Shown here piece after piece: positions 26,181 to 34,477 of a stretch of DNA of 64,000 nt; within the stretch, counting starts at the first letter, position 1; each line of letters begins with the position of its first letter. Source of the stretch: Streptomyces marianii (GTDB lineage Bacteria; Actinomycetota; Actinomycetes; Streptomycetales; Streptomycetaceae); contig NZ_VAWE01000001.1 of assembly GCF_005795905.1 (NCBI RefSeq), positions 3,506,501 through 3,570,500 of the forward strand, in the 5' to 3' direction. The position numbers were made by a program, and so were the translations under genes. The notes under the pieces were generated by a model. That model was not told the DNA's origin. It made no database searches and saw only the letters and a list, made by a program, of their open reading frames with translations.

Positions 26181-27493
26181 GCCGTGGCCTCCGCGGCGGC
26201 GCGGGCGGCGGCGGGCAGCGCGGCGGCGATGCGCTCGACGGCGGCGTCGTCGTGGGCGGCCGACACGAACCAGGACTCGAAGGCGGACGGCGGAAGGTAG
26301 ACCCCTTGGGAGAGCATCGAGTGGAAGAAGGCGTTGAAGCGGAAGGCCTCCTGGCGCTTCGCGTCCTCGTAGTCCCGTACCTCGCCATCGGTGAAGAACA
26401 CCGAGAACATGTTGCTCGCCGTCTGGAGCCGGTGGGCGACGCCCTCCTTGGCCAGCGCGTCCGTGACCAGGCCCCGGACTGCCGCGGAGACCGCGTCGAC
26501 CCTCTCGTACGCGGCGTCGTCCAGCAGTCGCAGCTGGGCGAGGCCGGCGGCGGTCGCGACCGGGTTCCCGGAGAGGGTGCCCGCCTGGTAGACCGGCCCG
26601 GCCGGGGCGAGGTGCCCCATGACGTCGGCACGGCCGCCGAACGCCGCCGCCGGGAAGCCGCCGCCCATGACCTTGCCGAAGGTCATCAGATCCGGTACGA
26701 CACCGTCGACGCCGTACCAGCCGGCCTTCGACGTACGGAAACCGGTCATGACCTCGTCGGAGATGTACAGCGCGCCGTTCTCGGCGCATACGTCCTTGAG
26801 GCCCTGGTTGAAGCCGGGCAGCGGCGGGACGACGCCCATGTTGCCCGGCGACGCCTCCGTGATCACACAGGCGATCCCGCCCGGGTGCGCCCGGAAGGCC
26901 GCGCGGACCGAGTCCAGATCGTTGTACGGCAGCACGATCGTGTCGCCGGCCTGTGCTCCCGTGACACCCGGGGTGTCCGGCAGCCCGAAGGTCGCGACCC
27001 CCGAGCCGGCCGCCGCCAGCAGCGCGTCCACGTGCCCGTGGTAGCACCCGGCGAACTTGATCACCTTGGCCCGCCCGGTGAATCCGCGCGCCAGCCGGAT
27101 CGCCGACATGGTGGCCTCGGTGCCGGACGAGACGAGTCTCACCTGCTCGACCGGGGCCACCCGGGCCACGATCTCCTCGGCGAGCGCGACCTCGCCCTCA
27201 CCGGGCGTGCCGAACGAGGTGCCGCGCGCGACGGCCTCCTGCACGGCCGCGGTGACCTCGGGGTGGGCGTGGCCGAGGATCATCGGCCCCCAGGAGCACA
27301 CGAGGTCCACGTACTCGCGGCCGTCCGCGTCCGTCAGGTACGGGCCGGTGCCGGAGACCATGAACCGGGGTGTGCCGCCCACGGCGCGGAAGGCCCGGAC
27401 GGGAGAGTTCACGCCGCCGGGCGTCACGAGGGACGCGCGGTCGAAAAGCGTCTGCGAAACTGGGGCGTCATAGGGAAAGCTCACGGAATCCAT
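26177..27493 (-). CDS. hemL: Glutamate-1-semialdehyde 2,1-aminomutase HemL
   Basis: PLP enzyme that converts glutamate-1-semialdehyde to 5-aminolevulinate, the first dedicated haem precursor; it works downstream of HemA (53292) and upstream of HemB (49514). The 438-residue protein has [17 protein letters not shown], the [16 protein letters not shown] region, and [17 protein letters not shown] with the PLP-binding Lys. The frame extends to 27538; ATG 27493 or GTG 27484 give the usual family length and neither has a clear Shine-Dalgarno site. It opens a run that leads into the cytochrome c maturation genes. Confidence 0.96.
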   Translation of the reverse strand: MDSVSFPYDAPVSQTLFDRASLVTPGGVNSPVRAFRAVGGTPRFMVSGTGPYLTDADGREYVDLVCSWGPMILGHAHPEVTAAVQEAVARGTSFGTPGEGEVALAEEIVARVAPVEQVRLVSSGTEATMSAIRLARGFTGRAKVIKFAGCYHGHVDALLAAAGSGVATFGLPDTPGVTGAQAGDTIVLPYNDLDSVRAAFRAHPGGIACVITEASPGNMGVVPPLPGFNQGLKDVCAENGALYISDEVMTGFRTSKAGWYGVDGVVPDLMTFGKVMGGGFPAAAFGGRADVMGHLAPAGPVYQAGTLSGNPVATAAGLAQLRLLDDAAYERVDAVSAAVRGLVTDALAKEGVAHRLQTASNMFSVFFTDGEVRDYEDAKRQEAFRFNAFFHSMLSQGVYLPPSAFESWFVSAAHDDAAVERIAAALPAAARAAAEATA

Positions 27494-27746
27494 GGTGTCA
27501 GAGGCACGCGACGTTCTTGCGGACAGGTGTTTCACCACACGTCCGTGGGGGAGGTCACTGTCACGATGATCGGGTTGCGCGGCGGGGGCCGTGCGTCCTA
27601 AAAAGCAGTCGGGTGGAGATATGCATCGCGGTGGCGGACTGGGCGAGGGGACTGACGACCTGGGTCCTGAGCCTGCCCGGCGTGGGAGGCACCGGAGGCA
27701 CGAGGCGGGTGCGCCCGAGCCCGTGGAGAACAGGGGTGGCCGAGGT

Positions 27747-28184
27747 ATGGGGGTGACCTACAAGTACTTCGGCGCGCCCGACGGCGCGACGGCCGCCCGA
27801 GTGCCGATCTCGATGCGCCCGGAGGAGCTGGGCGGTGACGAGCTCGGCATGGGCGGAATGTTCACCAAGATCAAACCCGAGACGATAGCCGCGATGGTCC
27901 TCACGGGTATCCAGGGCATGCCCCTGCACAAGGTCCCCCCGCTCGAGCTCGTGGTCCTCCACCCCGACTACGCCGTGGTGAAACTCCCGATGACGGTCGT
28001 CGACCCGCTGCGCGACATCGGCGAGGAATCGGTGGGCGCGGCCGCGTTCATCTGGTCCACCGTCCCGGACCGCGGCGGCCCGCGGGACGCGTTCAACGTC
28101 TACCAGCTGCTGCACGAGTGGCAGGACTTCTCGCACCGGTTGCACGAGGCGGGGCACCAGCCGTACTGCCTGGTGTGGCCCTGA
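27747..28184 (+). CDS. Conserved actinobacterial protein of unknown function
   Basis: I do not recognise a characterised family. The 145-residue soluble protein starts at ATG 27747 (GAGG just upstream) with [20 protein letters not shown], has an amphipathic helix at [15 protein letters not shown], a strand-rich [17 protein letters not shown] section and a helical end [20 protein letters not shown]. The upstream in-frame extension to 27591 is basic and unconserved in character. It is divergent from hemL with about 250 bases between, so they may share a control region. Confidence 0.75.
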   Translation: MGVTYKYFGAPDGATAARVPISMRPEELGGDELGMGGMFTKIKPETIAAMVLTGIQGMPLHKVPPLELVVLHPDYAVVKLPMTVVDPLRDIGEESVGAAAFIWSTVPDRGGPRDAFNVYQLLHEWQDFSHRLHEAGHQPYCLVWP

Positions 28185-28295
28185 GCGAGGTCCCGCGGTC
28201 CGGGGCGGCGGCCCTGGACCACGAAGGCCCGCGGACCGGGAGCCCGGCGGGCGCACCGCCCCGGGCCCCGGCCGCACGGTGGACCCCGCCGCGGC

Positions 28296-29408
28296 TCAGA
28301 GCCAGCCGTTGCGGCGGAAGCCCCTGTGGATCACGTGACACGCGACCGCGATGACCGCGAGCACGAGCGGATAGCCCCAGACCGAGCCGGTCAACGGCAT
28401 GTGCTCGAAGTTCATCCCGTACGCCCCGCAGACCATCGTCGGCACGGCGACGATCGCCGCCCACGCCGTGATCTTGCGCATGTCCTCGTTCTGCGCGACG
28501 GTCATCTGGGCCAGGTGCGCCTGCAGGATCGAGTCCAGCAGCGCGTCGTACCCGTGGATCTGCTCACCGGCCCTGGCCAGGTGGTCGGAGACGTCACGGA
28601 AGTAGGGCCTTATCTCCGGGGCGATCAGCGACGCGGGCTGGTGGGCCAGGGCCTCCAACGGGCGGTGGAGCGGTGACATGGCCCGTTTGAACTCCAGCAG
28701 CCCCCGCTTGAGCTGGTAGATCCGGCCCGCCTCGCTGCGCCCGGCGGCGCCGCGGCCGGCGTGCCCCGAGAAGACGGCCGACTCGACCGCGTCGATGTCC
28801 TGCTGGACGGCCTCCGCGACGGCGAGGTACTCGTCCACGACGAAGTCCGCCACGGCGTGCAGTACCGATGACGGGCCCTTGGCGAGCTGTTCCGGAGCGG
28901 CTTCGAGTGCCTCGCGGACCGGTCCCAGCGAACCGTGCCGGCCGTACCGCACGGTCACCACGAAGTCCCGGCCTGTGATCACCGTGATCTCGCCCGTCTC
29001 CACCACCTGGGTGGTGGAGGCCACCTCGGCGTGCGCCGCGTGGCCGACCGTCCTGAAGACCGCGAGCACGGTGCCGTCGTACGGCACGACCTTCGCCCTG
29101 CTGTGCGCGTCGACGGCGTCCTCGACCGTGAGGGGGTGCAGCTCGAAGAGCTCGGCGAGTTCCTCGAACTCCTCGCGGGAGGGCTCGTGCAGTCCGATCC
29201 AGACGAAGCTGCCGGCGGGGTCGGCGCCGTTCTCCTCGCGGACCCGGCGCAACGCCTCCGCGGCCGGACAACTCCCGGCCTGCCGCACCCCGTCCGCGTA
29301 GCCCACGCAGTCGACGACGGAACTGCCGAGGGGCGACCGGGCCGGATGGCTGAGGTCGACCCTGCGGCGGTAGACGCGGCGCACCGCGCGGCCGAGGGTG
29401 TGGATCAT
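28296..29408 (-). CDS. corA: CorA family Mg2+ channel/transporter
   Basis: Pentameric magnesium (or Co/Ni) channel. The 370-residue protein has a long N-terminal cytoplasmic domain ending in a coiled stretch, and two C-terminal membrane helices with the selectivity signature YGMNFEHMP (GMN 331-333). SRAKVVPYDGTVLAVFRTV and VADFVVDEYLAVAEAVQQDI match the family. ATG 29408 has GGGAG about 12 bases upstream; the frame continues to 30185 but loses family resemblance. A tail of basic residues follows the last helix. Confidence 0.93.
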   Translation of the reverse strand: MIHTLGRAVRRVYRRRVDLSHPARSPLGSSVVDCVGYADGVRQAGSCPAAEALRRVREENGADPAGSFVWIGLHEPSREEFEELAELFELHPLTVEDAVDAHSRAKVVPYDGTVLAVFRTVGHAAHAEVASTTQVVETGEITVITGRDFVVTVRYGRHGSLGPVREALEAAPEQLAKGPSSVLHAVADFVVDEYLAVAEAVQQDIDAVESAVFSGHAGRGAAGRSEAGRIYQLKRGLLEFKRAMSPLHRPLEALAHQPASLIAPEIRPYFRDVSDHLARAGEQIHGYDALLDSILQAHLAQMTVAQNEDMRKITAWAAIVAVPTMVCGAYGMNFEHMPLTGSVWGYPLVLAVIAVACHVIHRGFRRNGWL

Positions 29409-29839
29409 CGACAACGCGGGCTCCCGGGCGGGCAGGTGGTGGTGCTTCCCCGGCCAGCCTCCCGAACAGGAAGTCGCTTGTAAACGACGGCGGGTGTGCG
29501 AGGCTCCGCGGCCGGGCGCCCGTGTCCCCCACCCGCCGCACGAGCCCGGTGCCGGGTGCCCTCGAACCGGTGCGGGACGGCCGTGCGCCGGAAAGCCGTC
29601 GTCGGGCCGGCGGCGGGAGCGCCGGCGAAAGTCCGGTGAGGGCCCTGAGGCGATCTTGCGTTCGCGGCGTCTTTCGTGCCGTGCACGCATGGTTACCGGA
29701 CATCCTTTTGAGCGGTGAACCAACTCCAGCCGGGCGCCCCGGCTGCCGATGTCCGGACTGCGACCGCCGTGAGTCGCTCCGGCGTGCCGTGGCGGTCCTG
29801 ACACGAGACACGAGTCTCCCGAGCCCGAGGAGGTCCGGC
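29409..29839. other. 431-base intergenic region
   Basis: It lies between the divergent corA and the 129-residue protein gene. It holds a GGGAG site for corA and the GAGGAGGT site of the next gene (about 29827-29833). A short direct repeat, GACACGA, occurs near 29805. I see no convincing gene, hairpin or promoter; the plus-strand frames here have no recognisable protein features. Confidence 0.5.
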
Positions 29840-30229
29840 GTGGGTGACGTTCTGCTGGCCCTGTGCATCCCGCTGACGCTCTGCGCGAGCGGTCTCTACG
29901 CGGTGTGCGACAGCTGGTGGCGCCGCCGCGGGCGCGGGGTGGCGCCACGTCACCTGTATCCGGGCGTGTGCTCCTACGTATACGCCTACGAGCACCCCCG
30001 CGCGCACGCCGGAGCGCGCCTCGCGGAGCGGGAGATGCTCGCCGCCGCGGAGGAGATCGTCGACGAGGCCTACTCGAGGCTGGCCTGGCTGTACGACGGC
30101 ACGTGCACCGGCGCGGAAGGCGGCATGAGCGCCGCCCCGGGCAGCGACCCGCGGCCGGCGCCGGCCGGGTCAGTGCGGACTCCACCCCGGATCACGGCCC
30201 GTCACGGCCAGCACCCGCGCGAACGGTGA
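29840..30229 (+). CDS. Small membrane protein of unknown function
   Basis: A GTG at 29840 with a strong GAGGAGGT site about seven bases upstream opens a 129-residue frame. The first 20 or so residues (GDVLLALCIPLTLCASGLYA) form one membrane helix or uncleaved signal anchor, then a basic WWRRRGRG stop-transfer stretch and a soluble tail with an acidic helix (ERE..AAAEEIVDEAYSRL). No family recognised. Its 3-prime end overlaps the end of the convergent TIGR03086 gene by about 60 bases, so the C-terminus is uncertain. Confidence 0.6.
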   Translation: MGDVLLALCIPLTLCASGLYAVCDSWWRRRGRGVAPRHLYPGVCSYVYAYEHPRAHAGARLAEREMLAAAEEIVDEAYSRLAWLYDGTCTGAEGGMSAAPGSDPRPAPAGSVRTPPRITARHGQHPRER

Positions 30230-30739
30230 CGCGTCCGCCGGAACGCTGACCGCCTCCCCGAACGCGCCGTACCGGCGCGCCCGCGGCGCCATCTCCTCGA
30301 CGGCCGGACCGAGTTCCGCGATCACCCCGGGATCCGGTGCATACTCCTGTCCGGTCGCGCGCGCCAGGTCCCACGCGTGCACGGTCAGATCGGTCAGCAC
30401 CATGTGCCCCACTGTCCTCGCGGGAAGACCGAGCGCACCCGTGGTGCCCTCCTCCGCGCCGGGCTCGGCCCAGGCCTTGACCAGGCGCGCGCACTCGTCG
30501 GCGAAGGCCTCCCGCCAGTCCCCCTCCGCCGTGCGGTCCGGTGTCGCTGAGAAGTCGGTGCCCTGCTTGGCCGCCAGCGCCCGGAAGTTGACCACGACCT
30601 GGAGGAGGTGGTTGATCAGGGCGCGTACGTCGTACTCGGGGCAGGGGGTCGGAGCGGTGAGTGCGTCCCCGGTCACTCCGCGCACCACGGGTATGGCGCG
30701 CTCGGCGGTCGCGGCGAGCAGCTCGCTGATGGTTTTCAT
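30170..30739 (-). CDS. TIGR03086 family (DinB-like, mycothiol-dependent maleylpyruvate isomerase type) protein
   Basis: A 189-residue four-helix-bundle protein. PCPEYDVRALINHLL holds one histidine, ARTVGHMVLTDLTVHAWDL the other two, which in this superfamily bind a divalent metal. Members in actinobacteria use mycothiol in isomerase or transferase reactions, but most are uncharacterised. ATG 30739 is preferred to 30790 for the family start. It is divergent from the AraC gene with only 62 bases between starts, so the regulator may control it. Confidence 0.86.
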   Translation of the reverse strand: MKTISELLAATAERAIPVVRGVTGDALTAPTPCPEYDVRALINHLLQVVVNFRALAAKQGTDFSATPDRTAEGDWREAFADECARLVKAWAEPGAEEGTTGALGLPARTVGHMVLTDLTVHAWDLARATGQEYAPDPGVIAELGPAVEEMAPRARRYGAFGEAVSVPADASPFARVLAVTGRDPGWSPH

Positions 30740-30801
30740 GCCGCAACGGTGGCGGCGCCGGACCCCGGGCGTCTTGAACAAACGCGACATAGGATCCCGC
30801 C

Positions 30802-31773
30802 ATGGCGAGCAGGAGCGAGCCCGGAGGGGCCGGCGGGGCCCCTACGGCCGGCGGGCCGGGACCGCGGCGCGACACCCGGGGCATCGTCGACGCCCCGGAG
30901 CTGTTCGCGCGCGTACGGTTCCGGCGTCGCGAACCGGCCCCTCCCCTGCGCCCGTACCTGGAGCACTACTGGCTCGTCGACTGGGACCTGCCCGAGCCGT
31001 ACATCACGCACGTCGTGCCCCATCCGTCGGTGAACACCGTCTTCCAGCGGTACGGCGACGAGGAACCGTGGGCCGAGGTCGCCGGCATCGGTCTCGGGCT
31101 CTTCACCCAGAAGCTGCGGGGGCGCGGGCGGGTCTGCGGTGTGCAGTTCCGGCCCGGCGGGTTCCGGCCCTTCGCGCCCGGGCGGCCGGTGTCGGCGTGG
31201 ACGGGCCACCGGGTCCCCGCAGCCGACGTGTTCACCGCCGCCGGCGGGTCCGCGGGGGCAGCGCCGTCGATGGACGCCGCGGCCGTCGTCCTCCCCGAGG
31301 AGGAGGACGCGAGAGTGGCCGCCCTCGACGCCTTCCTCCTCGCCCTGCGTCCGGAGGCGGATCCGCAGGCGGACCACGCGATGGCCCTGGTCGAGCGGGT
31401 GCGCACCGACCGCACGATCCGCAGGGTCGCCCAACTCGCCGCGGCGGACGGGGTGACGGCGCGTACCCTGCAACGGCTGTTCGCCGCGTACGTCGGTGTC
31501 GGGCCCAAGTGGGTCATCCTGCGCTACCGCATCCACGAGGCGCTCGAGCGGGCCGAGGCGGACGGCCCGGCCGCAGACCCGGGACGCACCGTCGTGCCGG
31601 ACGGGGGTACCGGCGCGGATGCGGCCGGCGCGCGTTCCCGTGGCGCCGAGCCGGACTGGTCGGCCCTCGCGGCCGAGCTCGGCTACAGCGACCAGGCCCA
31701 TCTCGTACGCGACTTCACCGCGACGGTCGGTGTCCCGCCCACGGCGTACGCGGCGACGAGGACTCCGGGGTGA
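30802..31773 (+). CDS. AraC family transcriptional regulator with split DNA-binding domain
   Basis: A 323-residue regulator. The N-terminal half (about 30-150) is the DUF6597/PLPEPYITHVVPHPSVN-type ligand domain. The C-terminal AraC domain has helix-turn-helix 1 at IRRVAQLAAADGVTARTLQR and helix-turn-helix 2 at LAAELGYSDQAHLVRDFTA, but about 30 residues of Gly/Ala/Asp-rich low-complexity sequence lie between them where the linker helix usually is short. It is divergent from the TIGR03086 gene, a likely target. A GNAT gene follows after 76 bases. Confidence 0.88.
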   Translation: MASRSEPGGAGGAPTAGGPGPRRDTRGIVDAPELFARVRFRRREPAPPLRPYLEHYWLVDWDLPEPYITHVVPHPSVNTVFQRYGDEEPWAEVAGIGLGLFTQKLRGRGRVCGVQFRPGGFRPFAPGRPVSAWTGHRVPAADVFTAAGGSAGAAPSMDAAAVVLPEEEDARVAALDAFLLALRPEADPQADHAMALVERVRTDRTIRRVAQLAAADGVTARTLQRLFAAYVGVGPKWVILRYRIHEALERAEADGPAADPGRTVVPDGGTGADAAGARSRGAEPDWSALAAELGYSDQAHLVRDFTATVGVPPTAYAATRTPG

Positions 31774-31849
31774 GTTCCCGGCTCGGGGCGTTGCCGGCCG
31801 GTCGGGCGCGTTCCGGGCACTGTCGGTCCGGGGGCGTACCGTGCGGGGC

Positions 31850-32449
31850 ATGGACGACACGACACCGATCGTGCGGATCGAGCCCTGGTCGGAGGGCGAC
31901 TTCGAGCTGCTCCGCGCCCTGAACGCGCCGGAGTCGACGGTGCACCTCGGGGGGCCCGAGCCGGAGGGCAGGCTGGCCGAGCGGCACCGGCGCTACATGG
32001 CTCTGAGCGCGGACCGGTCCGGGGCGGGGCGGGTGTACCGCGTGGTGCCGACGGCCGGCGGGGCGCCCGTCGGATCGATCGGGTTCTGGGAGAGGACCTG
32101 GCGCGACGGCGAGGTCTACGAGACGGGGTGGAGCATCCTTCCCGGCTTCCAGGGGCGGGGTATCGCGACGGCGGCGACGCTGGCCGTCGTGTCGGAGGCC
32201 CGCGCGGAGCACAAGCACCGCCATCTGCACGCCTTCCCGTCCGTCGACAACACTCCGTCGAACGCGGTGTGCCGCAAGGCGGGCTTCTCCCTGATCGGGG
32301 AGTGCGACTTCGAGTACCCGTCGGGCACGCCGCTGCGCAGCAACGACTGGCGTCTCGACCTCGGCGGGCCGGAGCCGGAACGGGACGGTCGCGGTGCGGA
32401 ACCGGGCGCGGACGGGTCGGATCCGGAGGCGGCGGCGACCGGTTCATGA
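31850..32449 (+). CDS. GNAT family N-acetyltransferase
   Basis: A 199-residue acyltransferase of the RimJ-like type. GSIGFWERTWRDGEVYETGW, then ILPGFQGRGIATAATLAVV is motif A for acetyl-CoA, and VDNTPSNAVCRKAGFSLIGE is the motif B/C signature. The last 30 residues are a charged, low-complexity tail. ATG 31850 is chosen as the first position aligned with the domain. It may be a target or partner of the preceding AraC regulator. Substrate unknown. Confidence 0.88.
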   Translation: MDDTTPIVRIEPWSEGDFELLRALNAPESTVHLGGPEPEGRLAERHRRYMALSADRSGAGRVYRVVPTAGGAPVGSIGFWERTWRDGEVYETGWSILPGFQGRGIATAATLAVVSEARAEHKHRHLHAFPSVDNTPSNAVCRKAGFSLIGECDFEYPSGTPLRSNDWRLDLGGPEPERDGRGAEPGADGSDPEAAATGS

Positions 32450-32592
32450 GCGGCGACGCATCCCGAGGCGGTGTCTGGTCCGCACGGGCCGGACCGAGGG
32501 AGAACAGGGCACGGTCCGGACGCGGGAGCCAGGGCGGTCGGCCGCCGGGAGGCGAGGGCCGGGCGGCGGGACGGCAGCCGGGGTCCTCGTCC

Positions 32593-32632
32593 GGGCGCGC
32601 ACGCGTCCGGCAGGGCGCGCACGCGTCCGGCA
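32593..32632 (+). repeat. 20-bp tandem duplication
   Basis: GGGCGCGCACGCGTCCGGCA occurs twice head to tail between the GNAT and Mut7-C genes, in non-coding sequence. Confidence 0.9.
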
Positions 32633-32705
32633 GGGCGGCGCCGACCGCCGCCGCGCCGTTGGAAACCGCTGGCTGGGGGCGTCTGCCCGATGGCATGCTG
32701 GCGGC

Positions 32706-33440
32706 GTGAACGGACCGGAGATCCACATCAGCTTCGCCCCAGAGCTGCGGCTCTTCGTCCCGCCAGAGCGCCGGAACGGGCGGACCCCCCTCGTCACGGA
32801 CGGTTCGTCGAGCCTCGGGCACGTCGTCGAGTCGCTCGGGGTCCCGCTCACCGAGGCCGGGCGGATGCTGGTGGACGGAAGCCGTGTGCGGACCTCGTAC
32901 GTCCCCGCCGAGGGCGAGCACGTCCAGGTCCTGGGCGTCGAACGCCCGCAGCGGGTTCCCGGCGCCCCTCTCCGGTTCCTCCTCGACGTCCATCTGGGGA
33001 CCCTCGCCCGGCGGCTGCGGCTCCTGGGCGTCGACGCCGCGTACGAGAGCGAGGACATCGGTGACGCCGCGCTGGCCGCCCTCTCGGCGCGCGAGCAGCG
33101 CGTGATGCTGTCCCGGGACCGGGGACTGCTGCGCCGCCGCGAGCTGTGGGCCGGGGCGTACGTCTACAGCGACCGCCCCGACGACCAGCTCCGTGACGTA
33201 CTGCAGCGGTTCGCGCCCGCTCTCGAGCCGTGGACCCGCTGCACGGCCTGCAACGGCCGTCTCGCGGACACGGACAAGGCGGCGGTGGAGCACCACTTGG
33301 AGCAGGGCACGCAGCGTTCGTACGACGTGTTCGCACAGTGCACGGCCTGCGAGCGGGTCTACTGGCGCGGCGCCCACCACGCCCGGCTGGAGGCGATCGT
33401 CGAGGGCGCGATGCGCGAGTTCGGCGGCGCGATCGCCTAG
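32706..33440 (+). CDS. Mut7-C RNase-domain protein with N-terminal ubiquitin-like domain
   Basis: A 244-residue protein. The first 80 or so residues have a MoaD/ThiS-like beta-grasp (Mut7-C ubiquitin) fold ending in HVQVLGVERP, without a C-terminal diglycine. The rest is the PIN-like Mut7-C domain: FLLDVHLGTLARRLRLLGVDA, then SRDRGLL, whose acidic residues fit a PIN active site, plus a zinc ribbon CTAC..CTAC. RNA cleavage is inferred from the family. The GTG start at 32706 has no Shine-Dalgarno site. Its TAG stop is flush with the left edge of a small mobile element. Confidence 0.87.
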   Translation: MNGPEIHISFAPELRLFVPPERRNGRTPLVTDGSSSLGHVVESLGVPLTEAGRMLVDGSRVRTSYVPAEGEHVQVLGVERPQRVPGAPLRFLLDVHLGTLARRLRLLGVDAAYESEDIGDAALAALSAREQRVMLSRDRGLLRRRELWAGAYVYSDRPDDQLRDVLQRFAPALEPWTRCTACNGRLADTDKAAVEHHLEQGTQRSYDVFAQCTACERVYWRGAHHARLEAIVEGAMREFGGAIA

Positions 33441-33444
33441 CTAG

Positions 33445-33605
33445 TGCCGCATCAGGCAACGTTCGCCCCGTCGCGGCGCCCGGCACGGCGACTCGCGGCG
33501 TTGCCGAAGCAACCGAGTAGGCCCACCACGAGGTCGATCCGGCGCCTTGCGATCTACCCGCACCGGACGCCGCTCCTTGACGGGCAAACCCTGCCTGACG
33601 CGGCA
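33445..33605. mobile_element. 161-bp MITE with inverted repeats and CTAG flanks
   Basis: Both ends read inward as TGCCGC(A/G)TCAGGCA then GTT, about 22 of 28 positions identical, and CTAG flanks both sides (33441-33444, 33606-33609). There is no coding frame for a transposase, so it must be moved in trans by a related element. It is inserted directly after the stop codon of the Mut7-C gene. The ends resemble IS-derived Streptomyces MITEs I remember, but the parent element is not in the window. Confidence 0.7.
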
Positions 33606-33742
33606 CTAGCGCCCTGTGAGGTTGAGGACGCGGTCGCCTCGTCGCGCCCCTCTGGACGCGGTCGCCCCGTCGCGGTCGCCGGCAGGCCACGGAGCCACCG
33701 GCGTCCGTCGGCGCGGGCGCGCCGAAGGCCGGTGCCCGGCCG

Positions 33743-34318
33743 CTACGGGCCCTCGGCGGTGAGATACCGCTGGATCGTCGGGGCGAGCCACGCGATCACC
33801 TCGTCCCGGGTCATGTCGACCGCCGGCGGGATCCGCAGCACGTAGCGGGCGAGGGCCATGCCCAGGATCTGCGAGGCGGCGAGCGCGGCCCGGCGCGGAA
33901 CCTCTTCCTTTACGGGGCACACCCCGTCGGCGATGGGCAGCAGCTGTCCCCGGAACACCTCCGCCATGCGCTCGGCGCCGGCGGCGTTGGTGACACCGAC
34001 GCGGAGCATCGCCGTCAGCACCTCGTCGTGCTCCCACCGGTCGAGGAAGTGGGAGACGAGCACGGCGCCGATGTGCCGTCCGGGCATCGCCCCGAGCTCG
34101 GGAAACCGCAGGTCGATCTCGGAGGCCGCGGCGAACAGCCCCTCCTTGTTGCCGTAGTACCGCATCACCATCGACGGATCGATCGCCGCGTCCTTGGCGA
34201 TGGCACGGATGGTGGCGCGCTCGTACCCGTCCGCGGCGAAGCGTTCACGGGCGGCTTCCAGGATCGCGGCGCGGGTGGCGTCGGAGCGGCGCGGGGCGGG
34301 AGGTGGTTCCGAGGTCAT
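33743..34318 (-). CDS. TetR family transcriptional regulator
   Basis: A 191-residue repressor: helix-turn-helix RAAILEAARERFAADGYERA then IRAIAKDAAIDPSMVMRYYG, followed by a TetR C-terminal domain with KEEVPRRAALAASQILGMAL. It is divergent from the FAD monooxygenase gene and two 17-base operator copies lie between them, so this is very likely its local regulator, releasing DNA when the monooxygenase substrate is present. Such pairs often respond to aromatic compounds or antibiotics. Confidence 0.92.
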   Translation of the reverse strand: MTSEPPPAPRRSDATRAAILEAARERFAADGYERATIRAIAKDAAIDPSMVMRYYGNKEGLFAAASEIDLRFPELGAMPGRHIGAVLVSHFLDRWEHDEVLTAMLRVGVTNAAGAERMAEVFRGQLLPIADGVCPVKEEVPRRAALAASQILGMALARYVLRIPPAVDMTRDEVIAWLAPTIQRYLTAEGP

Positions 34319-34331
34319 GCCAACAAATGTA

Positions 34332-34404
34332 GGCCAACGAGTGTTGACATGCCAGCACGCTCCCGCCTAGCGTTGCCTACAAGCGTTGGCCAACATTCGT
34401 TGAC
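34332..34404 (+). promoter_or_regulatory. Monooxygenase promoter with two TetR operator copies
   Basis: GGCCAACGAGTGTTGAC (34332-34348) and GGCCAACATTCGTTGAC (34388-34404) match at 13 of 17 positions, each a near-palindrome around CAAC..GTTG. The plus strand has TTGACA (34344-34349), 18 bases, then TAGCGT (34368-34373), so one operator overlaps the -35 and the other lies after the start of transcription. This arrangement allows tight repression. Confidence 0.7.
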
Positions 34405-34477
34405 CCGCAGGCGCCGACCCCTGGCGGGAGATGGACATCGGCTCCCTCGGCGCCCGAGTGCTCACAGGAGGCACGCA

